64,000 nt of DNA from Palaemon carinicauda. Its lineage: Eukaryota; Arthropoda; Malacostraca; Decapoda; Palaemonidae. Where the stretch lies: assembly GCF_036898095.1 (NCBI RefSeq), contig NC_090745.1:81804241-81868240 (forward strand). The letters run 5' to 3'. The stretch's first letter is position 1, and the number at the start of each line of letters is the position of its first letter. A program made the position numbers and the translations under genes. The notes beneath the pieces were generated by a model. The model searched no databases. It was not told the DNA's origin and worked only from the letters and a program-made list of their open reading frames with translations. Below are positions 32,658 through 44,565 of this stretch, piece by piece.

Positions 32658-33289
32658 TATCTGTTTTGTTGCTATCCCACGGGTAGTGTAGAGTATGGAG
32701 TGGGCAATCTGGAAAGTCTACTTTATCTGTGCCAATAGTAGAAAATTCAAATTTCCGTTCCAATGTTTGATACTTTGTGACAGTAGGTGTGTGGTCAGTT
32801 AAATAATGAGAGGCGGTGAATTAGATGACTTTCACTTGTAAGAAGGAGGGGCACGCATAATACTTGTCTCACGTTTTAAGTCTAAGGCTAAAGTTTACTA
32901 CTAAGATCACAACCTAGTGGAGTGTCGTTAGGGCGACGAGGGCACGCGGCCATCTTTCGCGCCCAACTCCCCTCATTCTACTTCCAAGGGTGAGTTTTTA
33001 TGGCACCTGTCTCTATGGGGGTCAGGTGCTTCCGCTAGGAGGTAGGTGGTATCCTTTTGCTACGTGACATCTGCCATCTAGGTCGCCCAGATCTAGGTTG
33101 CCCCAGCTTTTCCAACCTCCCTCATGCTTTGACCTGGGAAGTAAAAAATGACATCAGTTTACATTCCACATAAATGGTGCAACTCTTTCTTCAGGCCCGC
33201 TAGCTTGTGTTTAAACTGATTTCCACTACCCATTTAACTATATTTTTGTGTCTTGTGACATTTCTCAATATTCTCAGGCAGGTAAAAAA
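32658..33289. other. Unassigned intron sequence
   Basis: It is less AT-rich than its surroundings and without any frame over 60 codons worth reporting. Nothing is recognised. Together with 27061-27404 it was contiguous before the Tigger insertions. Confidence 0.3.
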
Positions 33290-33307
33290 AAAAACCCATC
33301 CTTAACT

Positions 33308-34640
33308 ATGGACCTTTCAAAAACTGATGCTCCATCCTCTGGATATGCTTACTCCTCCCCCCACCCGGCACTGGTAACGACCTTTGCTAATTTAATTGGA
33401 AAATTCTGTATCACCCAGGAACTAGGAAGGACCATTTTATCGATATTCAAAAATCAAGTAATTTGGGTAACTCAAGGAACTTTTGAATTCTTCATGTTAC
33501 TCAAATTCCAGTAGAGACAAAGTATGATAATCTATATGAAGCATTTGAGTGCAATGGATTTATAAATCAAATAAGAAAACTTGAAAATTACAAATGGGAT
33601 TCATGGTTATCTTACAATTGTCATTACGAAGCATTTAATGCAATTTGGAACATTAAGAATATCAAAATTAATAACTTTAATATCATGGCTGCTCTTTGCA
33701 AAAAGTTATCAAAGGATTTGGATGTTTATACACCTGCTGGTTTGAAAAAGATGCTGATTTAGTTATGCTTTCCCAGTGCTTTCCCAGAGAAATCTATACC
33801 CACCATTGTGGCGTGTAGCTGAATCTAAGGGGGTTGCAGGGAATTATTTCAAAATATGCAAATTAATTCAGAAAAAAGTAGGAACTATTGCACTGGGAGA
33901 TATATCCCATTTTGGAGTAAATAGTTACCTTGTCTATGGAAAATCATGTGCAGTCTTTAATGCCATCTAACATAAAGACAGATAATGATTATATTACCTT
34001 AGATATCAAACCCCACCATAAATGCTAGTTATGGAAAGGGAGTAGTTTTTAACAAAGACCTCTATGAATTTACAGAGGCGGAGATACTGGCCATGTGTCC
34101 ACCAAATGTATGGAAAGCACACAAGGAACATCATTGACAATCCTTACTCTATAGAATGCTGATGTACCTTTCCATATTATTATTGAAAATGAAAGGATTA
34201 AAGTTTGACCTATCAAGCTGAATCCACTGCAATGTTTTAATTGTTTTAAATTTGGACACCCATGTAAAGTTTGCAAAGATGAAAAAATTTGTGGTATTTG
34301 CACTAAATCTTACCATGGAAAATTTGCTCTTGGGGTCAGATGTTTAAACTGCAACTCAAATCATAAATCTACTGACAGGAGCTGCAAGATGTATAAGTTG
34401 GAAGAAGCTGCCCTAAAAAAATCCAGTTAAGAACACAGTCTGGGCATGCCTAAAGACTATTAAATAAATCAAATAGCTATGTAAAGGCATTAAAAAATCA
34501 AATCCACCTAGTACTGCAAGTAGTTCTAAGAAAAGAAATTTGTCATCTAATATAGTGCTGCAGGATGAGGTAAGCATATTGCCTTCTGGGGCTTTGCCAC
34601 AGTGCATTAAGACTGAGCCATAGCCCTTCTCTGTACAACC
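33308..34640 (+). pseudogene. LINE ORF1 (RRM-like and CCHC knuckles), decayed
   Basis: It starts with MDLSKTDAPSSGYAYS. An RRM-like segment follows at about 33530-33760 (NLYEAFECNGFINQIRKLEN, YKWDSWLSYN, then FNIMAALCKKLSKD). Near 34230 a zinc-knuckle block reads LNPLQCFNCFKFGHPCKVC, CGICTKSYHG and CLNCNSNHKSTDRSCKMYK, the typical triple-knuckle end of I/Jockey ORF1 proteins, which bind element RNA. Stops occur near 33510, 33760, 33967 and 34210. Confidence 0.75.
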
Positions 34641-35099
34641 TTCTTACCCCATTACCAACAATTGTGCAAACCTCTCTCAGGCCGTGTCCTTACCTGATTT
34701 AACCGAGGTTCCACTTAAAACCAACTTAACCTGGTGCACCTGTAGTGGGGAAGCGGCAAAAACCTGGTAGTTCACCTATTACTGTAATTGGAAAAGAGAG
34801 AGACCTCAGTCTCTCGTCCCCTTCCATAAAAAGCATTAAAGTGACACATCAAATAAATTTGATGTTATATCTGTTGATTTTTCTGATCAACAGAAAGACA
34901 ACTTAAATAAATCAGAAATTCAAGTTAGGTCCACCTTCCCCCTCAACATTTAGATAAAAAGGACACAAAGAAAAAGACAAATGTAAAACCCAATATATCA
35001 AGACCCTCTGTAAAGAAACCCCTGGGAAAGTGTTTAAATATTTAGATTAAAAATTGCCAACGGGAAGTTATCCATGTGTTTAGGAACTAACCATTATTT

Positions 35100-36945
35100 T
35101 AGTAGTTTTAAAACCTAGTAAGGATAAGTTTTTAGCAGCAAACTTGACCAATTGCATTGACATCTTGGTTATGTAAGATCTTGGAGAAGATTGTCAATGC
35201 AATACTGGTATGGTATTTGAAGAAGAAAGGTATTTTATCACCTATCCAGTGTGGATTTGAAAAAATGCACTCCACGAATAATGCGATGGTACGACTTGAG
35301 TCCTCTATTTGTGAAGCCTTTGCTTCCAAACAGTATTGTCTTTTTTTTTTTTTTTTACCTTGAAAAGGCATAAGATACTGCATGAAGATATGGTATCCTT
35401 TAGGGGGACCATCCACCATGGTCTTTTGACATACCAACTCTCAGAAATCGAAAATAATTTTATTGCTTCTATGTATGCAGAAACATATCGTACATGCTCT
35501 CCAGAAAATACAGCCAATTATTTTAACAAATAATGAACATACAGCGGTCTTTGAATGATGACGTCATCCTTACTGTGTCGTCTGCCTGACTGAGTTTGAC
35601 CGAATCATCTTTGTGTGTTTATTTCTGCATATGTATAGCAATATTTTCACTTATGTTTCGAAATCTCGTACGTCTGGCAGAAATGGAAGGCATTGGTAGA
35701 AGGAAGGTGAACGAAAACTACCAGCTACGAGAACAGCAGCTAGAGTTTCTAAAGACGTATAGAAGTTATAATGCATGTTTTTGTTTACTGGCAGTTGGTA
35801 TGTACATTGTGTTTTCACAATGTCCTCAGGAACTTCATAGCAAGGCCAATGTTACCTAAGGTCATAGAAAGAACAAAAAGTAAGCAGAGAGCAAGAAAAA
35901 AGAACCAAGAAGAGAGGGAAACAAGAATAAGAGTACAAAGCTGGAACATGCTAACTAAAACTGGCAACAATGAGAGGCTGCTGGCAACTAATAACACCCT
36001 TACACCAAGTGTAATAGTAAACTTAGGGTTTAAATACCTTGTTTATGGTATGTTTATGTAGAAATAAACAATAAAGGTACAAAGTAAGGTTATCATAATA
36101 ATTTTATCCTGATTTCTTAAAGAAAAGAAGCAAAAATTTGTTGCAAATCTTTGAGAGCTCATAACTCAAAAACGTACTTGTTCACACTTAGGTACATTTT
36201 TCTTAATTATTTATTTTTTGATTTTAGAGAGAAAGATATCAGTGAAAAGAGGAATAAAAATCCCACAATTAACAATTGTGTGTACCAGAATTTTGATTTT
36301 CCTTTTCTCTTTATTTTCATGAATATTTTATGTCTAGACAAAGAAAATTAAGAAAAAAAAATCCTTAAAAAATAAGAAAAAGGAAAATTCCAAATCTGTC
36401 ATACATAATTATTTCATTTATAAAAGAAGTTTTGATGGTATGATTTTCAAAACAAATGGTGTCAAATTAGTGGAGAAAAATGTACCAAATATTTTTTTAA
36501 ATCGTGATTTTTGCTAATATATAAAAATTTTTTTGATCAAATGACTTGAAATTTTTATATGATGAAGGTATCCTATATGTCTAAAACATATATAGAAATT
36601 GTGTATATTGAATAATTACAAAAAAAAAATTCATGGCATGGCGGACAGTCCCCTTAAATCCATTTCATTATATGGGATTGAGGGGTGAGCTACCATTGTT
36701 TATTCAAGCATTTGTTTCACAGATTTTTTTCAAGTTAAAGTAGATGAAACAATGTTGGAGAGGAAATGTCAGAAAGGAGTTCTCCAGGGTAGTGTGCTAA
36801 CTGTAACCATATTTGCATTAGCCATTAATGAGATATCCTCTGTTATTCCCCAAGATATTTTCTCAACACTCTTTGAAGATAATCTCTCCATATCATATGC
36901 TGGAACTAGTTTTATATTCTACACATTACTGTATCACATGTCTTA
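35100..36945 (+). pseudogene. LINE reverse transcriptase fragments flanking an insertion
   Basis: The left part (35155-35400) reads LTSWLCKILEKIVNAILVWY, SPIQCGFEKMHSTNNAMVRL and ESSICEAFASKQ, then after a T-run LEKA-DT with stops and RYGIL. The right part from 36658 continues KSISLYGIEG, FFQVKVDET, KGVLQGSVLTVTIFALAINE and SVIPQDIFSTLFEDNLSISY. The FADD catalytic box is altered to FEDN. Together they match one RT domain read across the inserted element. Confidence 0.8.
35403..36653. mobile_element. TTAA-flanked non-autonomous DNA transposon (1.25 kb)
   Basis: It interrupts the LINE RT exactly between codons for GIL and KSI. The ends are GGGGGACCATCCACCATGG and, inversely from the right, GGGGACTGTCCGCCATGCC, an imperfect inverted repeat. 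The flanks are TTTA (35399-35402) and TTAA (36654-36657), fitting a TTAA duplication with one later change. TTAA plus G-rich ends suits Kolobok/T2-type better than piggyBac (CCC ends), but no transposase is present to decide. Short open frames inside (for example 35596-35859) match nothing. Confidence 0.7.
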
Positions 36946-37715
36946 AGATGAAAATTTGGTCTGTACAGTTACCTTTTCTAAATCCTGCTTGTTCATCTAT
37001 CAGCTTTTCATCGATCTTTCTCTCTAGTCTCATTAGAATGAGCATACTATATATCTTCATGACAACTGGCGTAAGTGTTACTGTAATTATTGCAATCAGT
37101 CAGAGCTCCTTTTTTTTCTTTGTCATTTTCAATAACACACAGCTCCCATTCATCAAGTTTTGCCTCTTCATGCCTCATTCTACAAAATAATCTTGTAAGT
37201 GGTGTGGGAATCACTTAATTTTCAGCCAATATCATCTCAGCAGTTATTGTATCCATGAGGTTTCCATCTCTTGAGTTTTTTAATGATAGCTTCGACTTCA
37301 AACACGCTGAATTCATTCATGGGCACAAGGTATTCCTCAGCTTCAGGTATATCAATCATGTTATTCCCCTCATATCTCCTATTCATGACCTCACTAAAAT
37401 GTTCCATCCAACGTTGCCTTTCTTCATCTTCTGTTGTTTTAACAAATTCGTATCTCTCTTTAATGAGTATATGCTTTTTCTTCTTTGCCCCAGTAGAAAT
37501 TTCATTAATATTTTTATGAGAAATTTTTATTCCATAGCCACTCCCTGAATTCATAGCTTTGTCAGCCTCATCTGCTTTCCTGTCTAAATATTCTCTCTAG
37601 TCATTCCTGGCTTTTCCTTTGACCTCACTATCGATTCTGGAATACATAGCATGCTCTACCTGGTAATTTTCATTACTTCCTTGAAAACTTTCAACAATAA
37701 GTTTCTGTCTGTGTC
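36946..37715 (-). mobile_element. LINE fragment, RT N-terminal part, minus strand
   Basis: On the minus strand the order is a Lys-rich linker (NINEISTGAKKKKHILIKER), then DEERQRWMEHFSEVMNRRYE, NEFSVFEVEAIIKKLKRWKP, and after a shift LTDCNNYRTLTP, VVMKIYSMLILMRLERKIDE and EQAGFRKG. These are the approach to RT and RT blocks 1-2 of a non-LTR element. It ends before the catalytic FADD block. It is a different family from the LINE to its left. Confidence 0.72.
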
Positions 37716-38336
37716 TATAAAAGAAATGATCACTCAACACAAGTTAAGTAAAAATTTACAAAATTGTGTGGGTGCAAAAAGAGTGAATTGCCAAGGAGAA
37801 AATTCCTGAAAATACAATCTTAACATCTTAAAAGGTTAAACAAAAGCAAGGATAACACTATTATAAAATGAACAACTCTGAATGGTTAATCAAATAAATT
37901 AATTTATTTCTACTGATGGTCTACAGGTGTGGATGTCCACACAGTCGCATTTAGCTTTTTGGCTTCTGTAAGACTAAAATTAGAGTGGAATACTGCTACC
38001 ATAATTTGGGCTATGATTGATTAGTATTGTATGATAAGCATATCAATTTGAGATATACTTTACAGTAATTACAAATTTTAAAAGCATTTCATATTTTTCT
38101 TAACTATAAAAACCTGAGTCCTTTTATAGGATTCAGGTTTTCATTTGTGTAGGAACAAAGACATTTTACACATTTAGTTATCCTGGCTGGTTTTGGACAA
38201 CTAATGGAACTTCCATTGATAATCTATTGGTGTTGAGCACTGTTGGCACTTTATTTTGATTACTGATGATATAGTCATATCTAAGCCCTTTTTTTAAACT
38301 TGCAAGCATGATTTAATTTTAAACATACTTTTTCAG
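37716..38336 (+). other. UQCRC2 intron with a minimal DIRS terminus
   Basis: Sequence at about 38069-38158 has TTACAAATTTTAAAAGC, CATATTTTTCTTAAC, and then an imperfect palindrome around AACCTGAGTCCTTTTATAGG, ending TTTGTGTAGGAACAAA. The left half resembles the DIRS 3' terminus arm, the right half the inverse of a DIRS 5' terminus. It ends 178 bases before the next exon. The rest shows nothing. The acceptor is TACTTTTTCAG at 38336. Confidence 0.45.
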
Positions 38337-38556
38337 TGGGACAGGACTTGACATTCTTGGTGATGTAAGCACGCAGCCTGCATTCAAGGCATGGGAGTTG
38401 GGAGATAATCTTGGTAGGGTTAAGGATGATGTAGCTACTATGGACCCTACAACAGTTGCTGTTGAACTTCTCCATAAAGCAGCATTCCGTAAATCTGGTC
38501 TTGGCAACTCCATATTCATCCCTAAGCATCTTATTGGAAAGTTGACTACAGAAAAG
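38337..38556 (+). CDS. UQCRC2: UQCRC2 exon: end of first M16-like half
   Basis: With the two carried-over bases it reads IGTGLDILGDVSTQPAFKAW, ELGDNLGRVKDD, MDPTTVAVELLHKAAFRKS, and GNSIFIPKHLIGKLTTEK. The pattern DIL..VxTxPAFxxWEL, then LLHKAAFR, then P...IGKLT.E is shared by core 2 proteins from animals. Phase 2 at the acceptor, phase 0 at the donor (GTGTGT from 38557, a weak but usable donor). No frame damage is seen. A DIRS element begins only 105 bases behind the donor. Confidence 0.95.
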
Positions 38557-38889
38557 GTGTGTTAAAACAATTCTGATATCAAGCATTTTCATTTCTTTGG
38601 CAATATTGTTCCTGGAATTTATTTTTATTTGTGAGTGAGAGAGGAATAAAGAATTTTTCATTGTTCTGATACAAATACAAACCCTTCGCTATTTATAGGG
38701 ATATACTTTCAGCAAAGCTGAAAGGCGGGCCATGATAATTTTAGCGAGAGATAACCACACCAACCGCTAGTTAGCGGGGAGGGATAGGTGCTAGCCTACT
38801 ACCCTGCTCAATCACACACCTGGCTTGGTAGAGGACGTCATACTGCTGCTTGCTTCCACAAAGACTTGCCATTAAATGATAGTTATTCT

Positions 38890-41780
38890 TTTTCTTTCAG
38901 AAGTGTGCTTGGTTTTCCTCTTGGAAGTCCCATGCGTACCTGTCTAGGTCCCAAAGGCTGCTCCTGTGGTACCTTCATGTCCACTGTAGAGACGACTCTC
39001 CCCCCCCCCCCCTTGCCGTGTCCGGCTTGCTGGGGCTGCCAGTGTCAATGGGATGACAACTGTAAGAAGTGGTCTTCCTCCAAGTAGGAGAGGTTTGGGT
39101 GGAGGGAAAAGAAGGCTAAGCGCGACTCTTTGCCTTACGGGTCATCCTTGAAGTCGAAAAAGGCGTGGTCGTCTTCGACCCTTCAACCTCTTCCTGTAGC
39201 TGCTACCCTTCCAGTCCTCTCTGGGGAACGACCGAGTAGCAGCGCAGCCCTTTTACTCCAGGTCAGCCCTGTATGTCAAGGTACGGTAGCGATTCCCCTA
39301 GTGAGTTGGTCCCGCCCTTTCCTCCAGGGGTGCCTGCTCGTTCTCTTGACTTGTCTTTTTAGTCATCACTGGTCATTGATGGCCTCCCTTCTAAGGACGT
39401 TCTCTTTGGACTCCTTCAGTTGGGGTCTGAGCGGAGTCTCTCCTACTTCTTCGTAAGTTGAGCCCTCCCCTGTGGGCGCAGGTGCTGCTGCCTGTTGGTC
39501 ATACTTCTGGTCCCCTGTGACCGACGCCGAAAACGTTGCAATTCCACCAGGGGTGGTGGAGGAGCAAAGTCCGAGGAATGTTCCTTCTCCAGGGAACATG
39601 GGAACATCTCAAGTTCGCGAGAGAGAACCGCTCATGTTTAGCGGTCTCTACACCTACACTTCTGGGGAAGAAGTGTAGGTGTCGAGGGCAGGGTCAGAGC
39701 TTAGTCCTAGGTGAAGGTCTCCTTCGGGAAAACAAACCTTTCTTCCGAGAGAGGAAGCTTTCGAGTTTGTTTGGCCTCGGCAGTTTCCCCTTCAGGAGGT
39801 TTTTACTAGACGTTCCCCTTTCAGGGGTCCGTCTGGTGGAGTTTTTGACCCCTCGTCACCCGGAGTGCTCCTCTACCCAGTGGTAAGGAGATATCTTTTT
39901 GAACTCTCGAGTTCAGGTCACGATATTCCTTCAGGTTGTCGTTACAGTCTTGCTTTAAGCTTGTGTGGCTCCGAGCCTCTGGGCTCCTGTTGTGTTGAAT
40001 CTTCGGGTTCTTGTTTCACTAAGACTTTGGGCTTGTGGGACCCTGAGCGTGGGCTCTGTTTATGTTGGGCCATTGGGTTCTCGTAACCTGGGACATTCGA
40101 GTTCTCGTCACGCTGAGCCTTTGGGCTCTCCTGACCCGGAACTTTCGATTTCCCATCTTGTAGAACCCCAGGGTCTCGTAACCTGCATTACGTTGAGCCT
40201 TCAGGCTCTTGTGACCCAAGTTACGTTGGTGCTTCGGGCTCTCGTGACCCCTGTTACGTTGAGCCTTCGAGCTTTCGTAATCCAGAGTCTTCGTACACTC
40301 ATTGTGCTGAGCCCTCGGGCTCTCGTAACCCTTGTTTCGCTGAGCCGTCGGGCTCTCGTAACCCTTGTTTCACTGAGCCCTCGTGCTCTCGTGACCCTCA
40401 TTATGCTGAGTCTTTGGCCTCTCATGATACGCGTGACGCTGAGCCCCAGGGCTCTCGTAACTCTTGTTACGTTGAGCCTTACGGCTTTTGTAACCCAGAG
40501 TTTTCGGACTCGTTGCGCAGAGCCTCAGGGCTCTTGTGACCCTTGTCACTGAGCCTTCGGGTCTTATGACTGCCGTTACGCTGAGCTTGCGGGCTCTCGT
40601 GATGCCGGTTACGCTGAGCCTCCTGGCTCTTGTAACCCTCGAAGACCTTTGGGTCCAAGTCACGATGATCCCTCCTGGTATCATGACACATAATCTCTGG
40701 GTCCCCCACCTCAGCAAAAGAGGCAGAGGGAAGTCTCTTCCAGCACGTCAACAGTAGCTGCTCTGTCAATGGTCTATCCTGATAACAACGATCCACCCCA
40801 GGCTCTTATGGATGAGAGCTGGGAGTTGAGCATTATGATCCTGAGGACAATCTTTTGCCAGCTGCCGTTAGCCCTAAGCTCTCGGAACGGAGAAGGAGGA
40901 GTCAGAACGCGCCTTCTGGCAGGTTTTAGCCTGCATTTGTTCCATCAACGGACAGCCAGATCCATCGGTAACCCCCCTTGAGAGAACAGACACAGTCCTT
41001 GACGAGATCTATGATACCCAGAGATCCCCGAAGGCCAGTGCAGCTTTGCCCTGGTCAAAGGAGTTGAAGAGCGCCAGACAGAAGGCAGCGGCTCAGGCCA
41101 CAGGTTCCTCCACTTCCCTTCACTCCAACACCTCCTTTAAACTCCTCCCGCCACCTTATGATCAGTAGAAGAGATATGAGATTCTCAATGAGCCTCTTCC
41201 GGGCTTGCCTCTAGACCATTCGATAAAGGCACTCGCAAATGGCCCACCCTTCGAGAAACTAACGGGACTCTATCTCATATTCGGCCTGAGATATCCTTAA
41301 CCAGGAAAAAGACGCAAAGTATGCCATGCAGGCAACTTCGGGGCTTGATTTGTGATTGGGGTCGTTTTGGATGACTGATCCGGTATCAGGACTGGTCTCG
41401 GGAGTCCACGAGTCGGTAGATGGAAACCTTCCCTTTGTCAGGCACTAGGGCGATCAATTTCTTCTCCCACCAGGTGATAAACCTTTGGGCTAACACCATC
41501 CTGAAGAGGTACTTGATCATTGGCAGGTTCCATCGACAGCTCCCACAGGCCGAGGTGTCTAGGCTGAGAACCTCCTTCTGGGGGAGTTCTATCTTTGAGC
41601 CGGAGGATGTCGAGTGGGTGGCTGAAGGGTGGAGTAAGTCCAACCATGACTCCCTCATTCAAAAGGCCTTAACATCAAGGCCGTACCAATATCCGCCACA
41701 CAAGAAGCAGCCTTCTTCTAAATCGCCGACAGGTAGGGCTACAGTCCCAAAACAACAGGGCCCAAGGGTGTCTTAAGAAG
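38890..41780 (+). pseudogene. DIRS-D gag
   Basis: It begins near 38930 with a Cys-rich part (CLGPKGCSCGTF at about 38940 and CPACWGCQCQWDD near 39020), matching the zinc-knuckle start of element C. It is split by a C-run at 39001-39014. The middle is a repeat array (see separate entry). The central gag domain is visible as AFWQVLACI near 40915, TGTSTSLHSN-like remnants, MQATSGLD near 41326, LSGTRAINFFSHQVINLW near 41440, and the tail FEPEDVEWVAEGWSKSNHDS near 41600. At least six frame changes are needed. It is dead. Confidence 0.75.
40110..40640 (+). repeat. 33-bp coding repeats in DIRS-D gag
   Basis: Units of about 33 bases have the core GAGCCxTCGGGCTCTCGTxAC and encode AEPSGSRNPCF/Y in one frame. 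About twelve copies are recognisable, some lengthened or shortened. The unit differs completely from the gag repeats of A and B. Confidence 0.85.
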
Positions 41781-41899
41781 TCCTTTCGAGGCAAAATGTC
41801 TTTCCGTGGAGGGAAAGGAAATAATGGATCTGGCAGAGGCCGATCCCGTTAGGATGGGCAATCCTCCCATTCGTCCACCTGTTGGGAGATGCTTGCAGA

Positions 41900-43735
41900 A
41901 GTGCTAGCTAAGGTGGAGGCACCACTGGGCTGAACCCTTGACGGTCGAGGTAATTTGTTCAGGGTATTGCGTCCCGTTCAGGCTCTCTCCCTCCACTAAA
42001 TTGGGATCCAGTCCCATTGAACTCCTATGCAAAGGAATCCGCAACGGAGATAGCCCTCCGGACGGAAGTCCAGACCATGTTGGAGAAGGGTGCTCTCCAA
42101 GAGGTCCTCGACAGGTCCCCAGGCTTTTACAGTCTACTCTTGTAAGAAAGGCGTTTGGAAGCTTGAGACCTGTCATCGACCTCTCAGCCTTGAACATGTT
42201 TGGCAGTCAAACCTCGTTCAAGATGAAGACAGCCAACACAGTCAGACAAGCAATAAGACCGCAAGACTTCATGTACGCTATGGATCTCAAGGATGCATAC
42301 TTCCAGATCCCAATCATGAGTTATCCAGGAAATATGGAAGATTCATGCTAAACCATTAGCAATACCAGTTCAAGGTGCTGTGCTTCGGTCTTTCCACAGC
42401 ACCCCAAGTGTTCACGAGAGTGTTCGCCCTTGTGTCATCATGGGCTCACAGAATTGGCATCTGTCTCCTAAGATATCTGGACTTCTGGATGATTGGAGGC
42501 GACCCTTCTTCACCACCGATACGAGCTTCTTAGATTTTGCCAAGACCGGGGGATCATGGTAAATCCCGAGAAGTCTCAACTGCTCCCCTCTCAAAAATTG
42601 GTATACCTGGGCATGTTGATAGACACCAAACGGCACAAAGCTTTTCCATCAGACAAAAGAATTCAGTGGCTGAGGAAGGTAGCACAGCCCTTCCTCCGGC
42701 AAGAAGAGCTCCCAGCCCAGAGCTGGCTAGGTCTGCTTGGTCATCTATCTTCTTTGCCACGTCTAGTTCCCAATGGACGCCTCAGGATGAGAACCCTCTA
42801 GTGGCATCTCACATCCAAGTTGAATCAGGCCATCAATTCCGGGATCTCCTAGTCCACATAGGACAAGAGGCACAGAGGGACCTCAGATGGTGGCTAGCAG
42901 ACAAGAACCTCTGCAAAGGGGTTGATTTTCTCGTTCCTCCCCATTAATTGATGCTCTTTTCAGATGCATCAAAAGAAAGGTGGGGGCTGGGCCACATGCT
43001 GCACCACACTACAGTATATCTGGCCGTTGGTCCGATTCAGAAAGGTATCAGCACACAAATCTCTTAGAGATGAGGGCAGCCTTCCGTGCTCTCCAACAGA
43101 TCCGCCAGTTCCACCAGTTCCTGGCAAGGCACTCGCGGTGTTAATGAGCAACAATACCATGGTAGTAGGTTACTTAAATAATCAAGGCGATACCTTTTCG
43201 CAGCCTCTGTGCCATCTAGCTGTAGAGATACTCAAAAGGACAGAAGACAACTCAGTAACCCTATCTGCTCGCTTCATTCCAGGCAAAAGGAAAGTGCTTG
43301 CAGACAATCTGAACTCAGCAATTCAGATAGTGGGCTCCTAGTGAACTTTGAATCGTCTAGTAGCCAACAAAATCCTGACTTTGTGGGGTTCCCCAACTAT
43401 GGACCTGTTTGCAACGGCCCTGAACTTAAGGTTCCCGCTGTACTGTTCCCCAGTCCCGGACCCCCAAGCTCTTTGGCAAGATGCATTCCAACAATGGTGC
43501 GAGAACATGGACATGAACGCTTTCCCCCTGTTTTGTCTGATGAGAAAAGTTCTCAACCTGGTCAGAATAATCAAGAACTTATCGAGGATTCTAATAGCTC
43601 CGCTATGGCATCAAGCAGAATGGTCACGAACCATCTGGAACTCCTCTCGGAGATTCCGTGGGAGGTCCCTCCATGTCACGATCTTCTCCAACAGCTACAT
43701 GCCAACATCTTCCATAAAGCTGTAGGTTCACTTTG
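41900..43735 (+). pseudogene. DIRS-D reverse transcriptase-RNase H
   Basis: The segment RPVIDLSALNMFGSQTSF lies near 42165, MYAMDLKDAYFQIPI near 42270, FGLSTAPQVFTRVFALVSSW near 42385. The catalytic box at 42474-42488 reads YLDFW, so the second Asp is lost. RNase H remnants are LMLFSDASK near 42950, MSNNTMVVGYLNNQGD near 43143 and FIPGKRKVLADNL near 43273. Then follows MDLFATALNLRFPLYCSP near 43400. Frameshifts occur near 42350, 42490, 42790 and 43340. The order and spacing match element A closely. Confidence 0.85.
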
Positions 43736-43739
43736 ACTT

Positions 43740-44565
43740 CATGCCTGGAGACTGTCCAGCACCTCCTCTCTCAGAGAGGCTTTTTTCAACAAGTTGCGAA
43801 AAGAATGGCTGGACACCTCAGACGCTCTTCAGCGTCAATCTACCAGGTGAAGTGAGCTCTTTTCTGTGGCCGTTGTTGTGGAAGGGATAATGCTCCCCTC
43901 GATGCCTCTATTCCAACCATTGTTGGAACTTAGGGAAGAAAGGCTTCTCTCAGTTTTGGCTGTCAAAGGCTACCATATAGCCTTGAGTCTCACCTTTAAA
44001 CTGAAAGGATTAGGTATTTCTTCCTCGTCAGAACTTCCCTTACTCTTACGGAGTTATGAGATTACTTGATCCCAGTCGGAACTTAAGACCTCCTTCTTGG
44101 AACATGGTTCGGGTCCTTCAATCTCTGAAGGGTCCCCCCTACAAACCATTACGCCAGGCAACATATCGCCACCTTACCCTGAAAATGGTGTTCCTACTTG
44201 CTTTGGCTTCGGCCAAGAGAGTCGGTGAGCTGCATGATCTATCTTACAATGTCTCCCATTTATGATGATGGGTAGAAATAATACTCAACTTCATCCCTGA
44301 GTTCATTGTTAAGACTCAAAATCTGGGTGTGATGGATTCTAGATTCGGCCTATTCTGGATAGAGAGTCTCCGTTGTGTAACCAAAGATCCAGACCATTTG
44401 GTACTTTGCCCAGTAAGAAGTCTGAAGTGTTACCTTAAAAGAACAGCAGCAGCTCGCCCTTGTGTTTCAGCACTATTTGTCAGCACGGGGAAGGTCAAGA
44501 GGAGGGTCGAAAGAAATACAATTTTCTCTTGGATCTGCAAGGTCACCAGGGTTAGTTTAGAGTGA
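43740..44565 (+). pseudogene. DIRS-D tyrosine recombinase, C-terminal half missing
   Basis: The start overlaps the RT end in another frame (CLETVQHLLSQRGF). Core-binding remnants are VLAVKGYHIALSLTF and SSSELPLLLRSYEI. The box-I arginine is present in LASAKRVGELHDLSY near 44205. The frame goes on through KDPDHLVLCPVRSLKCYLKR and ends at 44565 after ISWICKV-like sequence (FSWICKVTRVSLE). The HxxR and tyrosine blocks are deleted, so no activity is possible. Confidence 0.82.

Larger units (their letters stand above)
33290..36945 (+). mobile_element. I/Jockey-type LINE, decayed, split by a TTAA element
   Basis: It contains ORF1 with RNA-binding knuckles (33308-34640), then a large deletion that removed the endonuclease, then RT pieces on both sides of the insertion at 35403-36653. 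Many stops and frameshifts are present. Confidence 0.78.

Noticed and set aside
35596..35859. Small gene inside the TTAA element
   Set aside because: An 87-residue frame without known motifs in an AT-rich non-autonomous element; no support.
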